Assembly: GCA_017399695.1 (NCBI GenBank)
Contig: JAFQBK010000017.1
Coordinates: forward strand, 1 to 38,687
DNA: 38,687 nt
Origin: Clostridia bacterium
Lineage (GTDB): Bacteria > Bacillota > Clostridia > UBA1381 > UBA9506
Direction of reading: 5' to 3'
Under the pieces are notes generated by a model that saw only the letters and a program-made list of their open reading frames with translations, made no database searches and had not been told where the DNA came from. The translations under genes and the position numbers were made by a program. Shown one piece after another: positions 7,685 to 16,267 of the stretch (within the stretch, counting starts at the first letter, position 1; each line of letters opens with the position of its first letter).

Positions 7685-8737
7685 GTGCTAAAAAAGCGAA
7701 TTCAAAAACTGCTCAGCTTATTTCCGGGCGATGCCGTTTTAATTACCAGTCCCAAAAACCGCTATTATTTCAGCGGCTTTACGGGGACGGAGGCAAGCCT
7801 TGTACTAACAAACGATGCATATTATATTTTTACCGATTCCCGCTATCATATTCAGGCAAAAAATGAAGCGAAAGGCTTTACTTTAATCGACACCGCTAAA
7901 ACTTCCGCCGCCGATTTTATCCGCGAAGAAGGCTACCGGCTTGTCGGCTTTGAAGAAGATACTGTCAGCGTGGAAAAATTTCGTACGCTGTCCCAAAAAG
8001 TGCCCGACGCCGAGTGGGAGGGCGTCAGTCCCCTGATTTCCGGCATCCGCAAAATCAAAGACGAAACGGAAGTTGCCGCGATAACACGCGCTGCAGAAAT
8101 TGCAGACCGTGCATTTTCCGAACTTTTACCGCAAATAGTGCCCGGCAAAACGGAACAGGAGCTGGCACTCACGCTTGAGTTTACGATGCGAAAAATGGGT
8201 GCGTCGGGTCTTTCCTTTGACACCATTTTTGCCTCGGGCGTGCGTAGCGCCATGCCACATGGCGTAGCAAGCGACAAAAAAATCGAGTACGGTGATTTTG
8301 TCACTGTCGATTTTGGCTGTGTCTTTCATGGCTACTGTAGCGACATGACCCGTACCGTTGTGGTCGGAAAAGCAAACGAAAAACAAAAGGAAATTTACGA
8401 TATCGTGCTTTCAGCACAAACTGCGGCACTTGCCGCGATTCGACCGGGTGCAGTCTGTAAGGATATTGACGCCATCGCACGCGGCATTATCACCGACGCC
8501 GGCTATGGTGCAAACTTTGGTCATGGTCTGGGGCACAGCTTAGGTCTTGACATTCACGAACTTCCCTCGTTTTCGCCGCGCTGTGAGGAAACACTTGCTG
8601 CCGGGATGCTGATGACGGATGAGCCGGGAATCTATATCGAGGGCTTTGGTGGCGTGAGAATCGAGGATTTGGTTTTAGTAACCGAAGACGGCTGCCAGAT
8701 TCTATCTCATACAACAAAGGAACTGATTGAATTATAA
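7685..8737 (+). CDS. M24-family Xaa-Pro peptidase
   Basis: A metal-dependent aminopeptidase or dipeptidase that cuts bonds before proline (PepP/PepQ-like). The N-terminal creatinase-like domain is followed by the pita-bread catalytic domain. All five metal ligands are visible: D in TVDFG, D in CSDMTRT, H in GHGLGHSLG, E in MTDEPGIY and E in VRIEDLV. I chose the GTG at 7685 because the AAAAGGA site at 7669-7675 lies about 9 nt before it; the ATG at 7676 touches that site. The length of 350 residues is usual. It is followed at 17 nt by comM and probably shares its transcript. Confidence 0.93.
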   Translation: MLKKRIQKLLSLFPGDAVLITSPKNRYYFSGFTGTEASLVLTNDAYYIFTDSRYHIQAKNEAKGFTLIDTAKTSAADFIREEGYRLVGFEEDTVSVEKFRTLSQKVPDAEWEGVSPLISGIRKIKDETEVAAITRAAEIADRAFSELLPQIVPGKTEQELALTLEFTMRKMGASGLSFDTIFASGVRSAMPHGVASDKKIEYGDFVTVDFGCVFHGYCSDMTRTVVVGKANEKQKEIYDIVLSAQTAALAAIRPGAVCKDIDAIARGIITDAGYGANFGHGLGHSLGLDIHELPSFSPRCEETLAAGMLMTDEPGIYIEGFGGVRIEDLVLVTEDGCQILSHTTKELIEL

Positions 8738-8754
8738 GCTTGGAGAGTGACAGT

Positions 8755-10287
8755 ATGATTTCAAAAATTAAAAGCTGCGGACTTTTGGGTATCGACGGCT
8801 ATATGGTCGATGTGGAGACCGACATTGCCAACGGAATGCCTGCCTTTGATGTGGTCGGGCTTCCGGATGCGGCAGTGCGCGAATCCCGTGAGCGTGTGAG
8901 AAGCGCGATGAAAAATTCGGGACTTCGCTTTCCGCAAAAGCACATCACCGTAAATTTAGCACCTGCCCACATCAAAAAAGCAGGTCCTTTTTACGACCTG
9001 CCAATTTCGATTGGACTTTCGGTCAGCTCTGAGCAGCTACCGAAAGACACCTTAGACGAGTATCTTTTCTTAGGTGAGCTTTCCTTAACCGGTGAGCTCC
9101 GCCCTGTCAGCGGTGCGCTCCCGATGATTATGTGTGCCAAGGAACACGGAGTCAAAAAAGCGATTATTCCCTATGCCAATGCGAGCGAGGCTGCCGTGGT
9201 TTCCGATATGGAAATCTATCCGGCACGCTCCTTAGGCGAAATCGTGGCACATTTTCAGGGAATTGCCCCGCTTTCCCGATTTACCATCGACTGCGACCGT
9301 CTGTTCGGTGAAAGCGAAGAATATATGGTCGACTTTTCCGAAGTCAAGGGTCAGGAAAATGTCAAGCGCGCCCTAGAGGTTGCTGCGGCCGGGGGCCATA
9401 ACTGCCTTTTAATTGGTTCGCCCGGCTCGGGCAAAACGATGTTGGCACAGCGCCTCCCCTCTATTCTACCCCGTCTTTCCTTTGATGAGGCATTAGAGGT
9501 CACCAAGCTTTACAGTATCGCAGGACTTTTGGATGAGGGGGTCTCACTCCTTTTCGCGCGCCCGTTTCGCAGTCCGCATCACACCATTTCGGCGGTTGGC
9601 TTATCCGGCGGTGGCGCAGTTCCACGTCCGGGCGAAATCAGCTTGGCGCATAACGGCGTGTTGTTTTTAGATGAACTTCCCGAGTTCTCCAAGGATGCGC
9701 TTGAGGTCATGCGCCAGCCATTAGAAGACGGGAAAGTTACCATCGCACGTGTAAACGCTACCCTTACATATCCATCAAACACAATGCTGATTGCCGCAAT
9801 GAATCCTTGCAAATGCGGATATCACGGCGACCCCACGCGCGCCTGCAGCTGTACGGAGGCGCAAATCAAGCAATACTTAGGAAAAATCAGCGGACCGCTA
9901 CTCGACCGTATCGACCTGCACGTGGAAGTGCCGTCAGTGAAATACGATGAGCTTGCCGACCGGACAAGCGCCGAACGCTCGAAGGACATCCGTGCGCGTG
10001 TAGAAAAAGCAAGAAAAATTCAGGAAAAGCGATTTGCCGGCGCAAACGGCGTCTACTCCAACTCACAAATGACACCGGCAATGATGAACGAATTCTGCCA
10101 ACTGGGCGAAACGGAAGCGGCTCTTTTAAAGCAGGCATTTGAAAATCTCGGGCTTTCTGCCCGCGCCCATAACCGCATCTTAAAGGTTGCGCGCACGATT
10201 GCAGACCTCTCTGGCAGCCCGAACATCTGTGCACAGCATCTCGCGGAAGCCATCCAATACCGCAGTTTAGACCGGAAATACTGGTAA
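8755..10287 (+). CDS. comM: ComM/YifB-family AAA+ ATPase
   Basis: The 510-residue protein has the Lon-protease-like N-terminal domain (residues 1-170), a Mg-chelatase-type AAA+ domain with Walker A GSPGSGKT at 221-228 and Walker B VLFLDELPEF, and the C-terminal Mg-chelatase region. ComM is a hexameric helicase that promotes branch migration during natural transformation; in Firmicutes the gene is widespread and often simply called yifB. A GGAG site 9 nt upstream supports the ATG at 8755 over the TTG at 8740. It lies between the peptidase and the AraC gene on one strand. Confidence 0.93.
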   Translation: MISKIKSCGLLGIDGYMVDVETDIANGMPAFDVVGLPDAAVRESRERVRSAMKNSGLRFPQKHITVNLAPAHIKKAGPFYDLPISIGLSVSSEQLPKDTLDEYLFLGELSLTGELRPVSGALPMIMCAKEHGVKKAIIPYANASEAAVVSDMEIYPARSLGEIVAHFQGIAPLSRFTIDCDRLFGESEEYMVDFSEVKGQENVKRALEVAAAGGHNCLLIGSPGSGKTMLAQRLPSILPRLSFDEALEVTKLYSIAGLLDEGVSLLFARPFRSPHHTISAVGLSGGGAVPRPGEISLAHNGVLFLDELPEFSKDALEVMRQPLEDGKVTIARVNATLTYPSNTMLIAAMNPCKCGYHGDPTRACSCTEAQIKQYLGKISGPLLDRIDLHVEVPSVKYDELADRTSAERSKDIRARVEKARKIQEKRFAGANGVYSNSQMTPAMMNEFCQLGETEAALLKQAFENLGLSARAHNRILKVARTIADLSGSPNICAQHLAEAIQYRSLDRKYW

Positions 10288-10314
10288 AAAAAGACCGAAA
10301 AGCAGGTGAAACCT

Positions 10315-11190
10315 ATGGATTATAATTTAAAAAGCTTTGATATGCCGCTGGTGGTATCCCGACTTGCCAACATCCATTATTTTGAATTTACCAATCAGTA
10401 CCACACCAAGGGTGATTCACACAATTTTTGCGAGCTTTTATATGTGGATAACGGCTCGGTCAATATCCACGCCGAACATTTTTGCGGCACGCTTTCGGAC
10501 AATCAGCTGATTATCCACCGTCCCGACGAGGAGCATTCCCTCGCCTGCGACCGTGAGATTGCGCCAAATGTGATTATCATCGGCTTTGAGTGTCAGGCGG
10601 AGGCTCTTGTCCCCTTTTCCCGCGCACCTGTCACGCTTTCGGCAGAGCTTCAGAATATGCTTGCTGAGGTGATGAAAGAGGCAATGACGGTCTTTGCACC
10701 GCCGTATGACCTGCCGAACACCTCGGATATGAAAAAGCGCGAGGGCTATCCCTTTGGCGCAGACCAGATGATTAAACTGCGCCTGGAGGCATTCTTGATT
10801 TCTCTCGTCAGAAGTGCGCAGATGCCGCTAGAATCTGCAAACCTTTTGGGTACTACAAAAAGCTTTATCGCACCGGTACATCAGTATATCACCGAACACT
10901 ATAAGGAAAAGCTTGCACTTGACAATCTGTGCTTTTTGTTCGGCACAAACAAAACTACGCTCTGTCACAGCTTTAAGTGTGAATACGGCACGACGATTCT
11001 TTCGTACATCAACGGGCTGAAAATCAAAGAGGCAAAAACGCTTCTTCGAGAAAATAAGCTGTCCATCACCGAGATATCGGAACGGCTCGGCTTTGCGTCG
11101 ATTCATTATTTTTGCCGCTTGTTTAAGAAGAATACGGGGCGGTCACCGAAAGAGTACTTGAAAACCGTCCGCTCCAAACTCAATTTGTAG
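10315..11190 (+). CDS. AraC-family transcriptional regulator
   Basis: This 291-residue regulator has an N-terminal cupin-like sensor (SHNFCELLYVDNGSVNIHAE, then IIHRPDEEHSL) and two C-terminal helix-turn-helix motifs (LALDNLCFLFGTNKTTLCHSF and ITEISERLGFASIHYFCRLFK), followed by the usual NTGRSPKEYL tail. The ATG at 10315 has an AGGTG site 6 nt upstream; a GTG at 10306 overlaps that site. It is only 27 nt behind comM and ends at a clear terminator, so it is likely the last gene of the operon. No obvious target gene adjoins it, so its ligand and regulon are unknown. Confidence 0.9.
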   Translation: MDYNLKSFDMPLVVSRLANIHYFEFTNQYHTKGDSHNFCELLYVDNGSVNIHAEHFCGTLSDNQLIIHRPDEEHSLACDREIAPNVIIIGFECQAEALVPFSRAPVTLSAELQNMLAEVMKEAMTVFAPPYDLPNTSDMKKREGYPFGADQMIKLRLEAFLISLVRSAQMPLESANLLGTTKSFIAPVHQYITEHYKEKLALDNLCFLFGTNKTTLCHSFKCEYGTTILSYINGLKIKEAKTLLRENKLSITEISERLGFASIHYFCRLFKKNTGRSPKEYLKTVRSKLNL

Positions 11191-11278
11191 GGCGGGATGC
11201 CAAAAATGTTTGGACCGCAAAAAGATACGAAATGATACTAATATGATTTGAGAAAAACGATTTGGTTGTATTTTTGTA

Positions 11279-11311
11279 GAGCAATCTCATAAAATGAGAT
11301 TGTTCTTTTTT
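11279..11311 (+). terminator. Terminator of the comM-araC operon
   Basis: CAATCTCAT (11282-11290) pairs with ATGAGATTG (11294-11302), followed by TTCTTTTTT. Confidence 0.88.
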
Positions 11312-11326
11312 AATATCTTTTTGCTC

Positions 11327-11411
11327 TGAACAAACCTCGCCCTCGCAGTACCAATGTACAGCGTCGGGTAACCCGACAAACTACGCGCAGTTTGTCGGCT
11401 CAGTTTGTTCA
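11327..11411. repeat. Branched structured repeat, copy 1
   Basis: An outer 9-bp stem, TGAACAAAC (11327-11335) with GTTTGTTCA (11403-11411), encloses inner hairpins: GTAC-CAAT-GTAC flanked by CGC/GCG (11344-11363), GTCGGGT/ACCCGAC (11363-11377) and a perfect 10-bp hairpin at 11373-11398 that overlaps and competes with the second one. A related element in the opposite orientation lies at 24391-24456 and keeps the same block order with changed stems. The family is not one I recognise. Confidence 0.65.
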
Positions 11412-11477
11412 CTCCAACTCATTTTTTCCTATCCCGCTGCGGGATGCCAAAAGTAAAAAAACGTAAAACAGACATAA

Positions 11478-11504
11478 AAAAAGGGTTGCGATGCAACCCT
11501 TTTT
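11478..11504 (-). terminator. Terminator of pckA
   Basis: A 12-bp stem (11478-11489 with 11493-11504) around GAT has A/T tails on both sides, so it can work in both directions. It lies 12 nt after the pckA stop. Confidence 0.88.
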
Positions 11505-11516
11505 ATTTTTTGTTTC

Positions 11517-13271
11517 TTACTTGGAAAGACGAGCTTCCAGTTTTTCAAGCTCTTCTTTGATTTCAGCCGGAAGGTCATCGCCGAATTTAGCGAAGAATTC
11601 TTTCTGACCCTCAACATCCTCGAGCCATACCTTCTTGTCAACGGACAGAAGCTGCTCTAAAACGTCCATATCAATATCGAGACCCTCGATGTTGATATCT
11701 TTTGCATCCGGCAGATAACCGATTTCGGTTTCTTTTGCATCTGCTTCGCCTGCGCAACGAGCCAAAATCCAGTTCAGCACGCGGAGATTATCGCCGAAGC
11801 CCGGCCACATGAAATGACCCTCTTCATCCTGACGGAACCAGTTCACATGGAAGATTTTCGGCGGGTTCGGGATTTTCTTGCCCATCTCGAGCCAATGTGC
11901 GAAATAATCAGCCATATTGTAGCCGCAGAACGGAATCATAGCCATCGGGTCACGACGAACTACGCCGACCTTACCTGCAGCTGCAGCGGTGGTCTCGGAT
12001 GCCATCGTAGCACCTACGAATACACCATGCTGCCAATCAAAGGATTCATAAACCAGCGGAGCGGTTTTTGCACGTCTTCCGCCGAAGATAATTGCGGAAA
12101 TCGGCACGCCCTGCGGATTTTCAAATTCAGAAGAAATACACGGGCACTGTGCTGCCGGAGCAGTAAAGCGGCTGTTCGGATGAGCACCCTTTTCGCCGTT
12201 GTCCGGAGTCCACGGTCTGCCCTGCCAGTCAATACCTTCTGCCGGAGCCTCACCGTCCATACCTTCCCACCAAACCGTATTGTCGATGGTGTTGTGTAGT
12301 ACGTTTGTGAAGATGGTGTTCTTCATCGTGGTAGCCAGTGCGTTCGGGTTGGTCTTGGTGGAGGTTCCCGGTGCAACACCGAAGAAGCCTGCTTCCGGAT
12401 TAACTGCCCAAAGTCTGCCGTCTTCGCCGACTCTCATCCAGGCAATATCGTCACCAACCGTCCAAACCTTATAGCCCTTTAACACTTCCGGCGGAATCAG
12501 CATAGCCAGATTCGTCTTACCGCAAGCAGACGGGAATGCAGCAGCGACGTATTTTACTTCGCCCTGCGGATTTTCAAGACCTAAAATCAACATATGCTCA
12601 GCCATCCAGCCTTCACGGTGACCCATGTGGCTTGCGATACGAAGTGCAAAGCATTTCTTACCAAGCAGTACGTTACCGCCGTAAGCAGAGTTTACGGACA
12701 TAATGGTATTGTCTTCCGGGAAATGAACGATGTATCTGTTTTCCGGGTCAACATCCTTACAAGCGTGCAGGCAGCGTACGAAATCGTCACTGTCGCCCAG
12801 CTCTTCCATAACTTCGGTGCCTACGCGGGTCATAATTTCCATATTGAGCACAACATAACGGGAGTCGGTCAGCTCAATACCGATTTTAGAAAACGGAGAG
12901 CCATAGGGTCCCATCATGTACGGAATTACGTACATTGTGCGACCTTTGTAGCTATCCTTAAACAGCTTATTTAACTTTTCATACATCACAGCCGGTGCTT
13001 CCCAGTTATTGGTCGGGCCTGCATCCTCTTTTTTGGTGGTACAGATAAAAGTTCTGTCCTCAACGCGAGCGACATCGTTCGGTGCCGTTCTGTGAAGATA
13101 GCAGCCCGGGAGCTTTTCCTGATTCAAACGAATCATTTCTCCGTCAGCTACCGCCTCATCATAAAGAGCCTGTTTCTGCTCTTCGCTGCCGTCAATCCAA
13201 ATAACCTTTGCCGGATTGGTCAGCGCAATCATTTCGTCCAGCCAAGCCTGAACAGCTTTGTTGTTCGTCAT
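11517..13271 (-). CDS. pckG: Phosphoenolpyruvate carboxykinase (GTP)
   Basis: PEP carboxykinase interconverts oxaloacetate plus GTP with PEP plus CO2 and GDP, linking C4 acids to gluconeogenesis or, in fermenters, running in the carboxylating direction. The 584-residue length and the nucleotide loop FPSACGKTNLAM identify the GTP-type enzyme rather than the ATP-type. Other family marks are GDDIAWMR and FGGRRAKTAPLVYE. A GGAG site precedes the ATG. The gene has its own promoter just behind rsmA, a leader of about 100 nt and its own terminator, so it is monocistronic. Confidence 0.96.
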   Translation of the reverse strand: MTNNKAVQAWLDEMIALTNPAKVIWIDGSEEQKQALYDEAVADGEMIRLNQEKLPGCYLHRTAPNDVARVEDRTFICTTKKEDAGPTNNWEAPAVMYEKLNKLFKDSYKGRTMYVIPYMMGPYGSPFSKIGIELTDSRYVVLNMEIMTRVGTEVMEELGDSDDFVRCLHACKDVDPENRYIVHFPEDNTIMSVNSAYGGNVLLGKKCFALRIASHMGHREGWMAEHMLILGLENPQGEVKYVAAAFPSACGKTNLAMLIPPEVLKGYKVWTVGDDIAWMRVGEDGRLWAVNPEAGFFGVAPGTSTKTNPNALATTMKNTIFTNVLHNTIDNTVWWEGMDGEAPAEGIDWQGRPWTPDNGEKGAHPNSRFTAPAAQCPCISSEFENPQGVPISAIIFGGRRAKTAPLVYESFDWQHGVFVGATMASETTAAAAGKVGVVRRDPMAMIPFCGYNMADYFAHWLEMGKKIPNPPKIFHVNWFRQDEEGHFMWPGFGDNLRVLNWILARCAGEADAKETEIGYLPDAKDINIEGLDIDMDVLEQLLSVDKKVWLEDVEGQKEFFAKFGDDLPAEIKEELEKLEARLSK

Positions 13272-13378
13272 GGTGTTTCTCCTTTCAAAACTTACATTTA
13301 TCTATTCATTAATAGACATTATATGTGGAATATGGGGAGATTATCCTGAAATGACAATCCAAATTTTCACCCACTATA

Positions 13379-13407
13379 ATTATACCTCAAAAACCTAAAA
13401 AAATCAA
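13379..13407 (-). promoter_or_regulatory. Promoter of pckG
   Basis: On the minus strand TTGATT (13402-13407) is followed by 17 nt and TATAAT (13379-13384). It lies 28 nt behind the rsmA stop. Confidence 0.78.
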
Positions 13408-13434
13408 AGGTTTTTTCAAAAATTTTCCTCTTTT

Positions 13435-14301
13435 TTAATTCTGTTCCAAAAGCGCATTGGAAATGGCGGCAAAATCAGAAATTGAGAAGCTTTCACCGCG
13501 GATGGTTTCCGGAAAACCGAGAGATAATAACACCTTGCGGATGTCCTCTTTGCTTGCCCCGAGCGCAGGAAAGTTTGACGCACTGTTTAAGAAGGTTTTT
13601 CTTCTTTGACCAAACGCTGCTTTGACCAGATTGAAAAAGTGGGTTTCGTCTTTTAGCTGTACCGGCGCATCATCCAAAACATCCAGCTTTAAAACCTCTG
13701 ACCACACCTTTGGCGGCGGGACAAACGCCTCCGGCGGAACGAGGCAGACTGCGCTCGGTTTTGCGTAGTAATTCACCGACACCGTCACCGCGCCGTAGGC
13801 CTTGCTGCCCGCCTCTGCCAGCAACCGCTCGGCGACCTCTTTTTGTATCATAATAACGATACTTTCGATGCCCGGCTTTTCCTCTAAGAGCTTCATAATA
13901 ATCGGTGTCGTGATATAGTACGGAAGATTGGCGACAACCTTCACGGCTTTGCCTCCAAACTGCTCCGAAAAGAGTTTTTCTAGGTCCACTCTTAAGATGT
14001 CTTCATTGATAATCGTTACATTGGAAAACTCCGCCGTATTTTCCGTAAGCAGCGGAATCAGATTTTTGTCAATCTCCACAGAAACCACTTTTCCTGCAAC
14101 GTGCGCCAATTCCCGTGTCAGCGCACCGGCACCGGGGCCGATTTCTAAAACACAGCTATCCTTATCTAAATCGGCGGCCGCTACAATCTGCGAAAGCACC
14201 GATGCATCGGTCAGAAAGTTCTGTCCCAGGGATTTCTGAAATTTCAGCCCGTGCTCCGCCATGTTTTTCCGCACGGATTTTGAAGAATGAAACTTATCCA
14301 T
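13435..14301 (-). CDS. rsmA: 16S rRNA dimethyladenosine transferase RsmA/KsgA
   Basis: RsmA dimethylates two adjacent adenines in the last hairpin of 16S rRNA during small-subunit maturation, using S-adenosylmethionine. The 288-residue protein shows LGQNFLTD, the SAM motif LEIGPGAGALT and the catalytic NLPYYITTPI. The region PPPKVWSEVLKL matches the family's PxPKVxS segment. It has its own promoter (minus strand, 14335-14363) and no clear terminator before the pckG promoter. Confidence 0.97.
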   Translation of the reverse strand: MDKFHSSKSVRKNMAEHGLKFQKSLGQNFLTDASVLSQIVAAADLDKDSCVLEIGPGAGALTRELAHVAGKVVSVEIDKNLIPLLTENTAEFSNVTIINEDILRVDLEKLFSEQFGGKAVKVVANLPYYITTPIIMKLLEEKPGIESIVIMIQKEVAERLLAEAGSKAYGAVTVSVNYYAKPSAVCLVPPEAFVPPPKVWSEVLKLDVLDDAPVQLKDETHFFNLVKAAFGQRRKTFLNSASNFPALGASKEDIRKVLLSLGFPETIRGESFSISDFAAISNALLEQN

Positions 14302-14334
14302 AAAAGTTCCTCTTTCCTGTTCATCTTTTCTTAT

Positions 14335-14363
14335 ATTTTACCATATTTCCCCTGTTCTTTCAA
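14335..14363 (-). promoter_or_regulatory. Promoter of rsmA
   Basis: On the minus strand TTGAAA (14358-14363), 17 nt, then TAAAAT (14335-14340) preceded by TGG, close to an extended -10. Confidence 0.65.
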
Positions 14364-14367
14364 CAAA

Positions 14368-14401
14368 AAGAGGATGTAAAAATCACTTTTTACATCCTCT
14401 T
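14368..14401 (-). terminator. Terminator of the symporter gene
   Basis: A perfect 15-bp stem (14368-14382 with 14387-14401) around TCAC, followed on the minus strand by a T-rich tail. Confidence 0.88.
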
Positions 14402-14405
14402 GTGT

Positions 14406-15923
14406 TTACAGTTTCTTTTCCTGTTCTGCCTGAACATCCTCGTAAGCCGAAATCATCGGTCTTACATCGATGCCCTTCAGGTTTCTGTCCACATAGTTTC
14501 TCGTAATCTTCATAACCAGACCGGAAAGGGCGATGACACCGATTAAGTTCGGTACCATCATAAGACCATTGAAGGTATCCGAAATATCCCAAGCCAAGGA
14601 CGAGGTTAAAAGCGCACCGGCAAGAATCATCACGAGGTGAATCACCTTATAAGCTTTGACGGTCTTTGTGCCGAACAAATACTCCCATGCCTTAGAGCCG
14701 TAATGGTCCCAACCGAGAACGGTCGTAAAAGCGAAGAGCAGAATTGCAATCGCAATAAACTGTTCGCCGAAAATGCCAAAGATGCCGCCGAATGCCTTTG
14801 CCACAAGGTTGGCATCCGTTGCACCGGCAATCATTGCGCCGGTATTTAAGTCAATCACGCCGGAGGTCAGAACAACCAGTGCCGTCATCGTACAAACAAC
14901 CATGGTGTCTGCAAACACCTCAAAGATTCCCCAAAGGCCCTGACGGACCGGCTCAACGACATTGGAATTGGAATGAACCATAACGGAAGAACCGAGACCT
15001 GCTTCGTTGGAGAAGACGCCGCGCTTACATCCCAGCGTAATAATTTCCTTAATTGCAATACCGCCGGCTGCACCCCAGGCTGCCTGCGGCGTAAATGCCA
15101 TCGAGAAGATTGCAGAAAATGCCGCGCCAACGCTTTCAAAATTAATACCAATGATGACTAAGCTTCCTGCGACAAACAGAACCACCATAAACGGAACCAC
15201 TTTTTCCGCAAAAGCCGCAATTCTCTTTAAGCCGCCTAAAATGATCAGTGCCGCAACAACCAAGAGCACCACACCAATCAGCAGATGGTACATCGAAACA
15301 CCCTCATAGAGTGCCATCGACGAAAGCGCAGGAATCTGGAATGCGTCAACCATATTCACAACGATTTTGTTAATCTGACCCATTGCACCGATACCAAACG
15401 ATGCTAAAATACAGAAGATAGAGAACAAAATCGCAAGGATTTTACCGATGTACTTGCAACCCTTCATTTTTCCCAAGCCGTCCTGCAGGTAGTACATCGC
15501 ACCGCCGGACCATTCGCCGTCCGCGTTCTTTCTGCGATAGAAAATACCAAGAACGTTTTCGGAGTAGTTCGTCATCATACCCAAAAATGCCGCTACCCAC
15601 ATCCAGAACACCGCACCCGGACCACCGCCGACGATTGCCGCCGCAACACCGGCGATATTACCAACACCGATGGTTGCTGCAAGTGCCGTACAGAGCGCCT
15701 GGAACTGAGAAATGGATTTGCCCTTGACGTGACCGGAGACATCCTTCTTAAACAGACTGCCTAAGGTCTGCGCAAACCAATGCCCGATATGACCAATCTG
15801 GAACACCTTGGTCAATACCGTCATCAAAACACCCGTTGCCAGGAGCAGATAAAGACCGTAATTCCACACAACGCCGTTGATAACATTGTTAAAATCCGTA
15901 AGCCAGGTAAAAAATGCTTCCAT
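14406..15923 (-). CDS. Sodium/alanine-glycine symporter, AgcS family
   Basis: A 505-residue membrane protein with about ten or more hydrophobic helices that takes up glycine or alanine with sodium. Family marks are the early segment QFQALCTALAATIGVGNIAGVA and, in the second half, CKRGVFSNEAGLGSS, both lining the transport path. I chose the ATG at 15923, which has an AAAGAGG site 6 nt upstream; the frame continues 20 codons further up but only into the riboswitch terminator. A tandem glycine riboswitch controls the gene, which points to glycine as a substrate. It is monocistronic. Confidence 0.95.
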   Translation of the reverse strand: MEAFFTWLTDFNNVINGVVWNYGLYLLLATGVLMTVLTKVFQIGHIGHWFAQTLGSLFKKDVSGHVKGKSISQFQALCTALAATIGVGNIAGVAAAIVGGGPGAVFWMWVAAFLGMMTNYSENVLGIFYRRKNADGEWSGGAMYYLQDGLGKMKGCKYIGKILAILFSIFCILASFGIGAMGQINKIVVNMVDAFQIPALSSMALYEGVSMYHLLIGVVLLVVAALIILGGLKRIAAFAEKVVPFMVVLFVAGSLVIIGINFESVGAAFSAIFSMAFTPQAAWGAAGGIAIKEIITLGCKRGVFSNEAGLGSSVMVHSNSNVVEPVRQGLWGIFEVFADTMVVCTMTALVVLTSGVIDLNTGAMIAGATDANLVAKAFGGIFGIFGEQFIAIAILLFAFTTVLGWDHYGSKAWEYLFGTKTVKAYKVIHLVMILAGALLTSSLAWDISDTFNGLMMVPNLIGVIALSGLVMKITRNYVDRNLKGIDVRPMISAYEDVQAEQEKKL

Positions 15924-15962
15924 AATAAACCTCTTTCTTTTATTTATTTTATCTTTTGTAAA

Positions 15963-15999
15963 TAAAAAACGGAATTTTTGCAAATATACAAAAACTCCG
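15963..15999 (-). terminator. Riboswitch expression-platform terminator
   Basis: On the minus strand CGGAGTTTTTG pairs with CAAAAATTCCG (one mismatch), followed by six T. It lies between the glycine aptamers and the symporter start, so glycine binding probably decides read-through. Confidence 0.8.
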
Positions 16000-16019
16000 C
16001 GTAAAAAACAAAGTCAATT

Positions 16020-16200
16020 AAGACCTTCTTCTCCGTCCTTTTGCCTGAGAGATTAGCCCTGTGGGCTTTACACCTTCGGCATCCTTGTTTCCCAAAGGGG
16101 AATGGACTTCTCCGGAGTGCTATCCGTTTGCAGTCTTTGTTACCTGAGAGCGCTACTCCTTCGGCGGCATAAGCCTTCTCCTGCAAACTTCACCTAGCGA
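16020..16200 (-). promoter_or_regulatory. Tandem glycine riboswitch
   Basis: On the minus strand two aptamers follow one another. Each carries the conserved GCCGAAGG (complements at 16158-16165 and 16073-16080) and CTCTCAGG (complements at 16143-16150 and 16044-16051), and the second continues with CAAAAGGAC as in the consensus. The two-aptamer layout is the classical one. The sign of control cannot be read directly. Confidence 0.93.
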
Positions 16201-16220
16201 CCTATGAAATTGTAATTGAC

Positions 16221-16249
16221 ATTATACTACATAATATGCCCTTTGTCAA
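16221..16249 (-). promoter_or_regulatory. Consensus promoter of the riboswitch-symporter unit
   Basis: On the minus strand TTGACA (16244-16249), 17 nt, TATAAT (16221-16226). Confidence 0.9.
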
Positions 16250-16267
16250 CATTTTAACCAAGCAATT

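Larger units (their letters stand above)
11191..11516. other. Intergenic region with terminators and a structured repeat
   Basis: No gene is present between the convergent araC and pckA genes. The region holds the araC terminator, the branched repeat (copy 1) and the pckA terminator. A 14-bp direct repeat, GCGGGATGCCAAAA, occurs at 11192-11205 and 11439-11452, bracketing the araC terminator and the branched repeat. Confidence 0.75.

Noticed and set aside
7374..7866. Plus-strand frames across the tRNA-Pro and its terminator
   Set aside because: They read through a tRNA and terminator and out of frame into the peptidase gene.
11814..12299. 161-codon frame antisense to pckG
   Set aside because: Shadow of a strongly conserved gene; no start signal.
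14294..14302. Single DnaA-box-like site TTATCCATA
   Set aside because: One site with a mismatch, far from dnaA and inside the rsmA start; no cluster.
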